From Mycoplana dimorpha (GTDB lineage: Bacteria > Pseudomonadota > Alphaproteobacteria > Rhizobiales > Rhizobiaceae), in assembly GCF_003046475.1 (NCBI RefSeq), contig NZ_PZZZ01000001.1:496001-560000 (forward strand): DNA of 64,000 nucleotides, in the 5' to 3' direction. Of the stretch, positions 36,111 to 45,757 are shown in pieces. Within the stretch, counting starts at the first letter, position 1. Every line of letters begins with the position of its first letter. Both the position numbers and the translations under genes were made by a program. The notes beneath the pieces were generated by a model that had not been told where the DNA came from, searched no databases, and worked only from the letters and a program-made list of their open reading frames with translations.

Positions 36111-37265
36111 CTACCTGGCGAGGCTGCGATAGATCGCCTCGGTCTCGGCGATCATTCGTGGCAGTCCGTAGTCGCCCTTGCGCTGCGCGGCGGCTTCGAC
36201 GTAGCCCTCCAGCCTCAGCGGATCGGCAAGCCGCACCATCGCGGCGGCGAGTTGAGACGGATCGTCGTCGTTGGGTACGAGGATGCCGTTGCGATCGTCG
36301 TCGAGTACCGTCGAGGCGCCGCCGACCTCGGAAAGGATCAGCGGTTTGCCGGCGGCGGCGGCCTCGAGCATCACATATGACATCGCCTCGTAGCGGCTCG
36401 GCATCACCAGAGCGTCGATCGCGTCCATGGCCTGCGGGCCGGTGAACCGGTTGTTGAGATAGATCCGCCCGCCCGCCGGGCTCGCTTCGATCCGCCGGCG
36501 CACGTCCTCCTCCAGTTCGCCGGCGCCGACCATCAGAAGCCGGGCGTGCGGAAGGTTCGCTGCGGCGATCGTAAAGGCGTCGACCAGGCGTTCGGGCGCC
36601 TTTTGCCGGGTAAGGCGGCCGATGAAGCCGAAGACCAGCGCATCGGCGGGAATGGCAAGCTGTTCCCGGAGCGAGCTGCGCAGCCCTTCAGGCGGCGCTT
36701 CCACGCCGTTGACGACGATCGACAGCTTGCGGCGCGGCACGCCGATTGCCCGGGCGTGGGCATATTCGTCGGCCGAGACGCAGATGAGGCGTTCGGTGAA
36801 AAGCAGCGCAAGAAACCGCTCGATCATGCCGTAGGCAATGCGGCCGGCTTTGCCGAGCGTCGGATCCATCGTCCGGAAGGCGTGTGGCGTGTAGACTCGC
36901 GCGGCGCGGCGGCCGGGCAGGCGCAGCCGCGCCAGTGCACCGGCCTTGGAACTGTGCCCATGGATGATATCAAACGGCCCGTGCACACGGATCAGACGGC
37001 GCAGCTTTGCATAAGAGGCGATGTCGGACGCGCCGACCGAGCGCGCCATGTCGACCGCGTAAACGCCGTCCAGCCCGAGCGACGCCAGTTCGCTGACGAA
37101 GCGCTCCTCGGCGCGCCGCGGCGAGTAGACGGCGTGGACTGCGTGGCCGCGCTCCTTGAGCCCCCGGCAGAGGTCGATGAAATGGCGGCCGGAGCCGCCG
37201 CCGCTGGGCTCGAGCACCTGCAGCAGGCGCAAAGGCCGGATCCCCTTTTTCCGGTTCGGGCTCAT
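36111..37265 (-). CDS. Glycosyltransferase family 4 (polysaccharide locus)
   Basis: 384-residue GT-B enzyme starting at ATG 37265 (overlapping the polymerase stop as ATGA). The N-terminal acceptor domain carries GGGSGRHFIDLCRGLKERGH. The donor domain has FGFIGRLTRQKAPERLVDAF and the E-x7-E segment YEAMSYVMLEAAAAGKP. It uses a nucleotide sugar with retention of configuration; sugar unknown. Adds one residue to the lipid-linked repeat made by the WcaJ-type initiator. Confidence 0.87.
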   Translation of the reverse strand: MSPNRKKGIRPLRLLQVLEPSGGGSGRHFIDLCRGLKERGHAVHAVYSPRRAEERFVSELASLGLDGVYAVDMARSVGASDIASYAKLRRLIRVHGPFDIIHGHSSKAGALARLRLPGRRAARVYTPHAFRTMDPTLGKAGRIAYGMIERFLALLFTERLICVSADEYAHARAIGVPRRKLSIVVNGVEAPPEGLRSSLREQLAIPADALVFGFIGRLTRQKAPERLVDAFTIAAANLPHARLLMVGAGELEEDVRRRIEASPAGGRIYLNNRFTGPQAMDAIDALVMPSRYEAMSYVMLEAAAAGKPLILSEVGGASTVLDDDRNGILVPNDDDPSQLAAAMVRLADPLRLEGYVEAAAQRKGDYGLPRMIAETEAIYRSLAR

Positions 37266-38506
37266 GAAGACCGCCGATCGCAACCAGCGTATTGCCCGTG
37301 CCGCTGCTCGAGCGCGAAACAGCCCCACAGGATGCCCACGATCAGATAGAAGTGACGCCAGTGGTCGGTGTCGATGACGAAGCCGATCGCCGTATGACCG
37401 ACGAATGCGATGTAGGCGATCATCAGGAACGGCTGCCACGGGCGGTCCCGCAGGAGGTAGCGCAAGCCGACCCAGAGCGTCCAGCAGACCAGCGTCAGGT
37501 AGCAGAGGAAGCCGAGCCAGCCATAGCTGGTCAGCGATTTCAGCCAGATGTTGTGCTCGTCCTCGGGAAAGATCGTGCTGAAGACCATTGGTCCGATGCC
37601 GAGCGGATGCTCCATCGCCATCAGGAAGCCCAGGCGATGGCGGGCGAAACGGCCGAGATGACCGCCGTCATAGTCCTGTACGAGCTGGGTGCGGCTGGAG
37701 AAGAGATCGGCGACCTGCGGCACCTGCAATGCGATGACCAGGGCGACGACCATCACGCAAACGGCCGAGAGGCTGAGGATCAGGATTTTCAGCCGGAAGG
37801 CGCTAGTGCGTTCCTTCAGCAGCATGAAGAAGACCATCGCGACGGCAGAAAAGAGGAAGAGCGCCCAGGCCGCGCGTGAAAAGGACAGAAAGAGACCGAG
37901 CGCGATCACGAGCAGCCCGGCGACCCGCAAAGGTGCCTGCGCGAGCCGATCCGCCAGGATTCCATGCAGAAGGTACAGGGCAGGGACGACGAGGAACGGG
38001 CCGAAGACGTTCGGATCCTGGAAAGCGCCTTTTGCCCGATCGTAGAGGGTGAAGGCCTCGCTGCCGGGAAAGGCGTGGAAATAGCCGAGAACGCCGAGGG
38101 TGGCAGTGATCAGCGCACTGGCCACCCAAGCCCGGAAGATCAGCAGCAGCCTTTGCGGCTTCGCTTCGACGACGGCGGCGAAGAAGACCGACGAGAGCGC
38201 CAGGAACAGGGAGACGGCGACGTACATCGGCCCGCCGGCCATTTCCTGCATGACGGTGAGTGACAGCATCCCGCCGACGTTGAAGGTGAGGGAGAGCACC
38301 AAGAGCGGCGCAACACTGCGGGAGATGCTAAGCCCGAGTATTGCCCAGACTCCGATCAGCCCGGCCATGAACAGCTCGTAAGGCGCCGGCTCGGCGATAA
38401 CGAAACCGGACAGGAAGACCCCGAACGAGATCAGCGCCGAGGCGATCATGCCGATGGTCGCAAGCTGCGGCCGCAAGACCTGAGGTGTCGCGAGGGTGGC
38501 GCTCAA
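37262..38506 (-). CDS. O-antigen ligase/polymerase-like membrane protein (Wzy family)
   Basis: 414 residues with ten to twelve hydrophobic helices and a large periplasmic loop (about 245-310) containing RFARHRLGFLMAMEHPLGIG and EDEHNIWLKSLTSYGWLG, the Wzy_C/O-antigen-ligase signature region. It probably polymerises repeat units on undecaprenyl pyrophosphate in the periplasm. The TTG start (38506) overlaps the stop of the initiator gene; no good ATG lies nearby. No Wzx flippase gene is seen in the locus. Confidence 0.85.
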   Translation of the reverse strand: MSATLATPQVLRPQLATIGMIASALISFGVFLSGFVIAEPAPYELFMAGLIGVWAILGLSISRSVAPLLVLSLTFNVGGMLSLTVMQEMAGGPMYVAVSLFLALSSVFFAAVVEAKPQRLLLIFRAWVASALITATLGVLGYFHAFPGSEAFTLYDRAKGAFQDPNVFGPFLVVPALYLLHGILADRLAQAPLRVAGLLVIALGLFLSFSRAAWALFLFSAVAMVFFMLLKERTSAFRLKILILSLSAVCVMVVALVIALQVPQVADLFSSRTQLVQDYDGGHLGRFARHRLGFLMAMEHPLGIGPMVFSTIFPEDEHNIWLKSLTSYGWLGFLCYLTLVCWTLWVGLRYLLRDRPWQPFLMIAYIAFVGHTAIGFVIDTDHWRHFYLIVGILWGCFALEQRHGQYAGCDRRSS

Positions 38507-40074
38507 TAGGCGTTTTCCGTATTGAGCAGCCGGAACGGCGTGAGGAACAGGATCTGCAGGTCGAACAGCAGCGACCAGTTTTCGATGTAGTAGAGGTCGA
38601 ACTCGGTACGGTAGCGGATCTTGTCGTCATGATCGATCTCGCCGCGCCAACCGTTGATCTGCGCCCAGCCGGTCACACCGGGCTTGACCCGGTGGCGGGC
38701 GAAGTAGCCGTCGACAACGTCGACGTATCTGCGATCGTGGGACTGGGCCTGGATGGCATGCGGCCGCGGGCCGACCAGCGACAGTTCGCCCTTCAGCACG
38801 TTGAAGATCTGCGGCAACTCGTCGATCGAGGATTTGCGCAGGAAGCGCCCGACGGCGGTGACGCGCGGATCGCCCTTGGTGACGGCGGCCCTGGCGGTAG
38901 GATCGCCCTTGTCCGCATACATCGAGCGGAACTTGTAGACCTCGATGATCTCGTTGTTGAAGCCGTGGCGCTTCTGCCGGAAGATGATCGGACCGGGGGA
39001 GGTAAACTTCACCGCCAGCGCCGCGCCGATGAAAACCGGCCATAGCAGCAACAGCGCCAGCAGGCTGAAGACGATGTCGAAGGCGCGCTTTGCAACTGAA
39101 TCCCAGTCGGCGATCGGCTTGTCGAAGATGTCGAGGAGCGGGACGGCGCCGACCTTGGAATAGCTGCGGGGGCGGAAGCGCAGCTTGTTGGCGTGCGCGG
39201 CGAGCCGGATGTCGACCGGCAGCACCCAGAGCGTCTTCAGCAGCGACAGGATGCGCGCTTCGGCCGAAAGCGGCAGCGAGATGATCAGCATGTCGATGCG
39301 CGCGAGCCGGGCGAACTCGACCAGTTCGGCGATGGTCCCGAGCTTGGGGTAACCGGCGATGACCGAGGGCGAGCGGTGCTCGCCGCGGTCGTCGAAGATG
39401 CCGCAGATGCGGATGTCGTTCTCCGGCTGGCGTTCGAGCGCGCGGATCAGTTCCTTTGCCGGCTCGCCGCCGCCGGCAATGACGGCGCGACGCTCCATCG
39501 TTCCGTTGCGCGCCCAGCGGCGGATCGCGTAGGCGATCAGTTGCCGCTCGACGATCAGATAGGCTGCGCCAAGCACGAACCACAGGACGAACCAGACCCG
39601 GGACGTCTCGTGCGCCGTCTTGAAGAAGAAGAGAGCGAGCGCCATCGTGGCAAAGGAGACGCCCCAGGCGCCGAGAAGCCGGGGTATCATGCGCCAAGCA
39701 GCGCGAAGAGACGGAATCTGGTAGGTATCGGCAAGGTGAAGGACCAGCACGCCGAGTGCAGCGCCGGCCGCGGCCTCGCCGATGTAGAGCAGCATCATAT
39801 CGAAGCCGGGTGCGACGTAGAATACCGTGATGGCGCAACCGATTGCGAACAGCGCCGCGAATTCCAGCAGCCGCAGCAGCCCGGTGATCATCGTCGGGGA
39901 GTAGTTTTCCGCCCGGAACTGCAAAGCGATCTGTCGGGCCAGCGGATTAAGCTCAACCTCGGCGTTGTCATCTGCCTCATCGGCACGCTTGGCGGGTGCG
40001 ATGGCGCGCAGTTCGGAAACCTTGCGCCGCATGTTGTTCGGATCGAAGGCCTCTGGCTTGTCGATGTGGTTCAT
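38503..40074 (-). CDS. Undecaprenyl-phosphate sugar-1-phosphate transferase (WcaJ type)
   Basis: Starts the polysaccharide repeat by placing a sugar-1-phosphate (usually glucose or galactose) on undecaprenyl phosphate. 523 residues: five membrane helices in total, a CoA-binding-like middle domain with RRAVIAGGGEPAKELIRALE (about 195-214), and the catalytic C-terminal part from KRAFDIVFSLLALLLLWP (about 338). Key blocks are IIFRQKRHGFNN, EVYKFRSMYAD, RKSSIDELPQIFNVLKGE and LVGPRPHA. Start ATG 40074. The 51-base gap to the preceding GT4 gene is the largest in the operon. Confidence 0.95.
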   Translation of the reverse strand: MNHIDKPEAFDPNNMRRKVSELRAIAPAKRADEADDNAEVELNPLARQIALQFRAENYSPTMITGLLRLLEFAALFAIGCAITVFYVAPGFDMMLLYIGEAAAGAALGVLVLHLADTYQIPSLRAAWRMIPRLLGAWGVSFATMALALFFFKTAHETSRVWFVLWFVLGAAYLIVERQLIAYAIRRWARNGTMERRAVIAGGGEPAKELIRALERQPENDIRICGIFDDRGEHRSPSVIAGYPKLGTIAELVEFARLARIDMLIISLPLSAEARILSLLKTLWVLPVDIRLAAHANKLRFRPRSYSKVGAVPLLDIFDKPIADWDSVAKRAFDIVFSLLALLLLWPVFIGAALAVKFTSPGPIIFRQKRHGFNNEIIEVYKFRSMYADKGDPTARAAVTKGDPRVTAVGRFLRKSSIDELPQIFNVLKGELSLVGPRPHAIQAQSHDRRYVDVVDGYFARHRVKPGVTGWAQINGWRGEIDHDDKIRYRTEFDLYYIENWSLLFDLQILFLTPFRLLNTENAY

Positions 40075-40125
40075 GGCGGGCGTCCTTCTCCCGACAGCGC
40101 TTAGCAGGAAGCCCCTAATAAACGC

Positions 40126-41307
40126 TTACGCGAGATGTGCAGTGACGCTGCAACCGGCCGTAAGACCTTCGCGGGGAACCAATTCCCGGTAGAGCTTCAT
40201 CATCGAGCTCGCCATTGTGGAGGCAGAGAATGCGTCCTTGAAGGCGGCAGGATCGGGCATTGCGTGTCGGCGCCAGGTAGGGTCGGTGATGGAACGCGCC
40301 ATGGTTTGCGAAAGCGAATCCGCGTCGGCGGGCTCGGCAAGGGCGATGTTGCCGCGGCCCAGCGCCTCCGGAATGCCGCCGACGCTGCTTGCGATTACCG
40401 GGACGTTGGCCGCCAGGGCCTCAAGCACGATGTAAGGCATCGATTCCGCCCGCGACGGGACGACCACGGCACGGGTCAGGGCAAAGGCCTCCCGTGCCTT
40501 CATCGCCGGCATCATTCCGATCCGGCGGCCAAGGCCGAGTCGCAGCATCGTGCGCTCGTATTTTGCCTCATCCGGGCCGTCGCCGATCATCAGGGCCGAA
40601 AGCGGCCGGCCGACGCGCCGCTCGGTCTTGGCGAAGGCGTCGATGAAGACGTCCGGACCCTTCAGGTCGCGCAGCATGCCGATGTAGAGGAAGTCGACGG
40701 CATCCTCCTTGGGATAGACGGTGTCGAAATCCCGGTCGCTGATGCCGTTGTAGATGCGTTCGCTGCGGCAGCGCGGTTTGCCGACCTTCTCGACATAGGT
40801 GTCCCGCTCGAAGTCGCAGACGAAGACCAGCGCATCCGTGAAGAATTCGAGCAGGTGCTCGATACCCAGAATGGCCCGGCCGGCCAGCGTCGAGCGGGCG
40901 TAGTGCAGGCTGCCGCCATGCGGCGAATAGAGGCGGGCCACGCGATACCTGTTCACCCGCAGCGCTGAGCCGATCAACCGGGCGATCGCGCCACCCTTGG
41001 CGCCATGCCCATGAAGAACATCCGGCTGCAAGCTTCTTATTTCACGATAACTCTTCCATAGCGCCTTGAGATCGCCCGGGCTGATCGAGCGGCGGATCGG
41101 CAGCCGGAAGATCCCGAGCGTCAGGAACGGTCGGATCTCGTCGAACAGCGCATCCTCATAGACGCCGCCGGTGCTGCTGTCGCAGACGATGCCGACATCG
41201 TGGCCCTGCCGCGCGTGGTACTCCGCAAGATCGCGCACGTGGCGAAAAATCCCGCCGATCGGGGAGCGGAAGCAATGGATGATGCGCAGCGGACGGTCGG
41301 TCGCCAT
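40126..41307 (-). CDS. Glycosyltransferase family 4 (polysaccharide locus)
   Basis: 393 residues, GT-B fold, starting ATDRPLRIIHCFRSPIGGIF with the acceptor-side Gly loop and HGHGAKGGAIARLIG (about 95-109). The donor domain contains FLYIGMLRDLKGPDVFIDAF and the E-x7-E motif AESMPYIVLEALAANVPV. It is a second retaining transferase of the same pathway as the GT4 gene at 36.1-37.3 kb. Four bases separate it from the Wza-like gene before it. Confidence 0.87.
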   Translation of the reverse strand: MATDRPLRIIHCFRSPIGGIFRHVRDLAEYHARQGHDVGIVCDSSTGGVYEDALFDEIRPFLTLGIFRLPIRRSISPGDLKALWKSYREIRSLQPDVLHGHGAKGGAIARLIGSALRVNRYRVARLYSPHGGSLHYARSTLAGRAILGIEHLLEFFTDALVFVCDFERDTYVEKVGKPRCRSERIYNGISDRDFDTVYPKEDAVDFLYIGMLRDLKGPDVFIDAFAKTERRVGRPLSALMIGDGPDEAKYERTMLRLGLGRRIGMMPAMKAREAFALTRAVVVPSRAESMPYIVLEALAANVPVIASSVGGIPEALGRGNIALAEPADADSLSQTMARSITDPTWRRHAMPDPAAFKDAFSASTMASSMMKLYRELVPREGLTAGCSVTAHLA

Positions 41308-41311
41308 GGCC

Positions 41312-41890
41312 TCAGAACAGCCGCTCGCGCACGTAGATGGTGTCGCCGGCCATGACCGGATCGGAGATCGGGACCCGGCCGGTTATGATCTCGCCGTTGA
41401 TCTTGCGGGTCACGTCGACATTGGCCTGGTTCGCCCGGGGGGAGAACCCGCCGGCAACCGCGATGGCATTCTGCACGGTCATGCCGGCCACATAGCTGTA
41501 CTGCCCGGCCTGGCCGACTTCGCCCATGATGTAGATCGACCGGTAATTGGCCACCTCGATCGAGACGTCCGGATCGCGCAGATAGCCCTGCCGCAGCTTC
41601 CCGGCAATGATGCTCTCCATCTCCTGGATCGTCTTGCCGCGCGCCGGCACGGAGCCGATCAGGGGGAAGGCGATGTAGCCGGCCTGGTCGACCGAATAGG
41701 TGTTGGAGAGGCTGGCCTGCTCGAACACGGTGATGCGCAGCCGGTCGCCGCTGTCGAGCCGATACGGCTGAATGGTCGCTTCCTGGAACGCCTTGGGCGC
41801 CGGGTGATACCCGCTGCAGCCGGCGGCCACAGCGGTCACAAGGACCGCCACTGCGATGAACGCGCTTCTGGATCGTTCTGCGAAAGCCAT
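41312..41890 (-). CDS. Polysaccharide export lipoprotein (short Wza/ExoF type)
   Basis: 192-residue precursor with lipobox VAAGC (Cys 25). The Poly_export domain has YRLDSGDRLRITVFEQASLS and DQAGYIAFPLIGSVPARGKT, followed by an SLBB-like domain VYIMGEVGQAGQYSYV-type (about 113-130). It is about half the length of E. coli Wza and lacks its C-terminal helix that crosses the outer membrane, as is usual for rhizobial forms. First gene of the minus-strand operon, divergent from the Wzc-like gene across 212 bases. Confidence 0.92.
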   Translation of the reverse strand: MAFAERSRSAFIAVAVLVTAVAAGCSGYHPAPKAFQEATIQPYRLDSGDRLRITVFEQASLSNTYSVDQAGYIAFPLIGSVPARGKTIQEMESIIAGKLRQGYLRDPDVSIEVANYRSIYIMGEVGQAGQYSYVAGMTVQNAIAVAGGFSPRANQANVDVTRKINGEIITGRVPISDPVMAGDTIYVRERLF

Positions 41891-42102
41891 CTGGCCGTGC
41901 CTGTAGGGAATGGGTCGTTTTCAGCGACGGTTATCGGTCCCTTAGGGTTAATGGCCGGTAAACACTGCAACGCGCGGCTGTCATTTTCTCCGCCACCCCT
42001 TGTGTCGTCGATGCCGGGTTGTGGTCGCTCCGCCATTAACGCTTGGGTTACCATGTGCGTTTACCGTGCGGCGGACATTGCAGTGTGTACGGAGTGAGCA
42101 AT

Positions 42103-44325
42103 ATGCCGGGCGGGTACGGGGTTCGAGACGATGTCGATATCGACCTCGGCGCGCTGGTGCGCGCTATTTGGCGCCGTCGGAGGCAGGTGCTGCTTGCGAC
42201 CGTCGCGTCCGCCGGGCTTGCCTTCGGCATCGCAAGCCTGATCGCTCCGACCTACCGTAGTGAGACGCGCCTGCTGATCGAGGAACGCGAACCCGCCTTC
42301 ACGGCGAGCGCCGGCGCGTCGCGCGAGCCGGCAATCGACGAGCTCGGCGTCGTCAGCCAGGTGCAGCTTCTGAAATCGGTCGATCTCATCAAGCAGGTCG
42401 CGCGCGACATGAAGCTCCACGAACTGCCGGAGTTCGATCCGACCGCAAAACCCTCGGCGATGTCGGACATCCTCGTGGCGTTCGGCCTGAAGAAGAACCC
42501 GCTCGACCTGCCGCCGGAAGAGCGGGTCCTGAAGGAGTTCCAGGAAAAGCTCATCGTCTATCAGGTCGAGAAGTCGCGCGTCATCGCGATCGCGTTCACC
42601 TCGAAGGATCCGCTGCTCGCCGCCGCCATTCCCAACGAGATGGCGAAAGTCTACCTTTCCTTGCAGAGCGGCGCCAAGCTCGACACCAATTCCGAAGCGA
42701 CGCGCTGGCTGGAGCCGGAAATCGCCAACCTTCGCGAGAAGGTGAGGGAGGCCGAGCGCAAGGTCGCCGAGTATCGCTCCAGCAACGATCTGCTGCCGAC
42801 CGGCGAGAACGCCACGTTCGCCGTAAGACAGCTGAACGACATATCCGCCGAGCTTACCCGCGTTCGCACCGAGAAGGCCTCGGCCGAGGCCCGGGCGGAG
42901 AGCGTACGCGCGGTGTTGAAGTCCGGGGGCGCAACGGACACGCTGAGTGAGGTTGTCGGCTCCCAGATGATCCAGCGGCTGAAGGAGAGCGAGGTCCAGA
43001 TCCAGGGCCAGATCTCCGATCTGTCGACGTCGCTGCTCGACCAACACCCGCGCCTGAAGGCATTGCGCTCGCAACTCGCCAGCCTTCGCGCCCAGATCAA
43101 GTCGGAAACCGCAAAGATCCTTGCAAGCCTGGAGAACGAGGCCGAGGTCGCACGCCTGCGCGAGCAGCAATTGGTGCAGCAGCTTCAGATCCTCAAGGCC
43201 AGTTCCGCCCGGGCCGGCGAGGACGAGGTGGATCTCAGGGCGCTGGAACGCGAGGCGACAGCCCAGCGCCAATTGCTGGAGACCTATCTGGCGCGATACC
43301 GCGAGGCGACCTCGCGCACCGGCGCCAACTCGACGCCGGCCGACGCGCGGGTCATCTCCGCGGCGGTGCCGCCGACCGAGCGGCAATTCCCGAAGGTCGT
43401 CCCGATCACGATCGTCGGCGGCCTGTCGGGCTTCCTTTTGTCGGCGGCCGCCGTCCTGCTCGCCGAGCTGTTCAGCGGTCGGGCGCTGCGGCCGGTTGCG
43501 CCGGTATTTCCGGACCCCAATGGCGACGCTGCGCCGGAAGAGCGGCTCGAGCCGGCAGTACAGGCCCGTCCCGACGTGGTCATGGCGCGACGAACCCTCG
43601 CCACCGCCGCGATCGCGGCACAGGCGGAGATGGAAGAGCGGGAACCCCTGTTTGTCGAGCCTCTCGTTGACGCCTTCGCAGCACCGCTTCTGAACGACGA
43701 GCCGCCGATCGATGAACCCCAAGACATGGAGGAGGTGGAGGAAAACTTCACCGTCAGCGCGGTGGCGCGGCACCTCATCGAAGACGACGTTTCGCTTGCG
43801 ATTGTCCTGTCGCCGTCCGGTGACCCGGGATCGTCGGCCACGGTTGCGCTGGCCCGCGCGATCGCCGACACGGGCCGCCGCACTGTTCTGGTCGACCTCA
43901 CCGGCTCGGCTTGCCCGACGCGATTGATGACGGCCACGAAGCGGCTTGCCGGCATCACCGACCTTCTCGCCGGCGATGCCGGGCTGTCCGACATCATTCA
44001 TGGCGACGAGGCCTCCGCTGCCCATGTCGTCGCCCGCGGCAACGCCAACATCGCACCTGCGATGCGCGGCTTCGACCGGCTGGCGATGATCGTTGCGGCG
44101 CTCTCGGATGCCTACGAGACGGTGCTTGTCGAGTGCGGCGCCGCCGAGGTCGAGGGCATCCGCCGCCTGGCGCCGGCCGGCGATGCCGAGATCATCCTGT
44201 CGATACCCGGCGCCAGCGAGGATCAGATCGTCGAGTTGATCGGGGCGTTCGGAGCCGCCGGCTACGACGAGATCATGCTGATGACCGGCGGCGCTGAAAT
44301 GAGCGCGGGTCGCCGGGCGGCCTAG
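42103..44325 (+). CDS. Wzc/ExoP-like chain-length protein with degenerate kinase domain
   Basis: 740 residues from ATG 42103 (GGAGTGAG upstream). The Wzz N-terminus has TM1 at about 27-47 and long periplasmic coiled coils (about 190-420). TM2 is at about 433-457. A Pro/Glu-rich linker (about 470-555) and a cytoplasmic ATPase-like domain follow. In that domain the Walker A position reads SPSGDPGSSATV (about 570-581), without the Lys of a working P-loop; the A'-like strand LVDLTGS (about 595-601) remains. No Tyr-rich tail exists at the C-terminus (ends AGRRAA). It probably sets chain length and couples to Wza but is unlikely to be an active tyrosine kinase. Confidence 0.92.
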   Translation: MPGGYGVRDDVDIDLGALVRAIWRRRRQVLLATVASAGLAFGIASLIAPTYRSETRLLIEEREPAFTASAGASREPAIDELGVVSQVQLLKSVDLIKQVARDMKLHELPEFDPTAKPSAMSDILVAFGLKKNPLDLPPEERVLKEFQEKLIVYQVEKSRVIAIAFTSKDPLLAAAIPNEMAKVYLSLQSGAKLDTNSEATRWLEPEIANLREKVREAERKVAEYRSSNDLLPTGENATFAVRQLNDISAELTRVRTEKASAEARAESVRAVLKSGGATDTLSEVVGSQMIQRLKESEVQIQGQISDLSTSLLDQHPRLKALRSQLASLRAQIKSETAKILASLENEAEVARLREQQLVQQLQILKASSARAGEDEVDLRALEREATAQRQLLETYLARYREATSRTGANSTPADARVISAAVPPTERQFPKVVPITIVGGLSGFLLSAAAVLLAELFSGRALRPVAPVFPDPNGDAAPEERLEPAVQARPDVVMARRTLATAAIAAQAEMEEREPLFVEPLVDAFAAPLLNDEPPIDEPQDMEEVEENFTVSAVARHLIEDDVSLAIVLSPSGDPGSSATVALARAIADTGRRTVLVDLTGSACPTRLMTATKRLAGITDLLAGDAGLSDIIHGDEASAAHVVARGNANIAPAMRGFDRLAMIVAALSDAYETVLVECGAAEVEGIRRLAPAGDAEIILSIPGASEDQIVELIGAFGAAGYDEIMLMTGGAEMSAGRRAA

Positions 44326-44343
44326 GATCCGCAGGCAGAAAAC

Positions 44344-45603
44344 CTATCGGTGGCCGACGGCTGGATCAGCGTGCGCCGCCCGGCCCGAGCGCAGGCGCTG
44401 CAGGAAGGCATAGAGCTGCGGGTTCTGCTTGATGAGGCGCTTGGCGCCGGCCTTGGTGCGATGGAGCCGGGCAAACGCGCTGCCGGCAAGCGTGGTCGGC
44501 CAGAGCAGGTCGTGCTGCACCGTCTCGATGTTGCACCAGGAGCGCTTGTAGGCCTGGTCGCCGATTCCGAAATCGAACAGGGCGACGCCCTCACCGCAGA
44601 ACCTGCGGATCATGAGGTAAAACAGGAACTCGCCCGGGCTCGTTTCGGGTGCGAATCCTTCGTCGATCGAGCCGAACTGACAGATGACGTGATCGCCCTT
44701 GCGCGACAGTCCGGCGATCGCGACGACCCGCCCCGCCTCGGGGCCGGTCGCGATCTTCAGGGAGTGAAGTTGCAGCGGGTAGGCATGGGGGCTCGCCGGC
44801 ATCCGGGCAAGCGCCCGGAAGAACGCCTGCACCTCCTCGCTCCGGAATACGTTCGGCAGGCCCATGGCCTCGAAACGCATGGCCTTCTGGCGGAAGAACA
44901 GTGAGAGCGTTGCGCTGGCCGCTTCGGGTGATTGGGCCACGTCATGCTCATAACCGCCGAGCGCTTCCAGCCGGCGTTCGCTTTGCCGGAACTTCTTGCG
45001 CCGCCGCTTGGCGTTGATTTGCGCCAAGGTCCGGTCGAGATCGCCGAGCAGGCAGAGCTGGTAGGCGGCGTTCTGGTTCCGCACGGCCGGCAGTTGCGAG
45101 AAGGGATGCTCGCGTCCGCGCCACGACAACGGCATGTTTTCCAGCATGAAGAGGTCGACGTGACGCGCGAACTCAGCGCGCGCGGCGTCGAACGCGCGGC
45201 GCAGCGCCGGGGGCGTCGCAAGCGAGCGAAAGCTTTCCGTGTGGAGACCCGTGTTGATGTTGCTGAAGGGGGACCCAAGAAAGCGGGCTACGCGCACGGG
45301 CCCGTGGCGCACCACTTCCAGCGGCAGGAGCAGTTCCGTCCGCCCGGCATGGACACCTTCGACGATGAGCAGCCGGTTGTCATGCGCCGCCGCCCAGGCG
45401 CGGCACCAGTCGTAGCTCTGGTGAAGCGAGAGCTCGTTGGCCGCCTCGAGCGCCCGCCATGTCGCCTCGAGCGGCTCCATGCGATCGTGCAGCCGGACCG
45501 CAATGGGGACCACGGCTTCGCCGCGTCGCCGGCCGAGCGCGTAGTGCGCCAGCCTGCTTGACGCCTGTCCGTCCCCAAGCATGAGCTGGAAGTCAAGCTG
45601 CAT
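44344..45603 (-). CDS. FemAB/CelD-like GNAT acetyltransferase
   Basis: 419-residue protein of the BcsL/CelD group (double GNAT fold), found beside exopolysaccharide and cellulose genes. Seen: MEPLEATWRALEAANELSLH (about 42-61), the basic hinge NAKRRRKKFRQSERRLEALG (about 194-213), and GLSRKGDHVICQFGSIDEGF near 290 followed by FDFGIGDQAYKRSWC (about 345-359). It may acylate a polysaccharide or its precursor. Convergent with the Wzc-like gene, with an 18-base gap. Start ATG 45603. Confidence 0.8.
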   Translation of the reverse strand: MQLDFQLMLGDGQASSRLAHYALGRRRGEAVVPIAVRLHDRMEPLEATWRALEAANELSLHQSYDWCRAWAAAHDNRLLIVEGVHAGRTELLLPLEVVRHGPVRVARFLGSPFSNINTGLHTESFRSLATPPALRRAFDAARAEFARHVDLFMLENMPLSWRGREHPFSQLPAVRNQNAAYQLCLLGDLDRTLAQINAKRRRKKFRQSERRLEALGGYEHDVAQSPEAASATLSLFFRQKAMRFEAMGLPNVFRSEEVQAFFRALARMPASPHAYPLQLHSLKIATGPEAGRVVAIAGLSRKGDHVICQFGSIDEGFAPETSPGEFLFYLMIRRFCGEGVALFDFGIGDQAYKRSWCNIETVQHDLLWPTTLAGSAFARLHRTKAGAKRLIKQNPQLYAFLQRLRSGRAAHADPAVGHR

Positions 45604-45757
45604 CGCGCCTTTGTCCGGTCCTGTTGCGCTGTTGTGACAGTGCGCCGACCATACGGCGGTACGGTCGGAAACTGGTTTAAGCTGGCGAGGGCGGCGCCGG
45701 TTTTCCGTGGGTTTCTGCCGCTAGGGTTAGCGGACGGCTAACGCCTGGATGGAAGGC

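Noticed and set aside
41948-41962. CtrA-like box TTAA-N7-TAAA between the wza-like and wzc-like genes
   Set aside because: One mismatch to TTAA-N7-TTAA and only one site; too weak to report as a feature.
42061-44025. Open frame of 654 codons on the minus strand
   Set aside because: Antisense to the Wzc-like gene; composition is that of a shadow frame.
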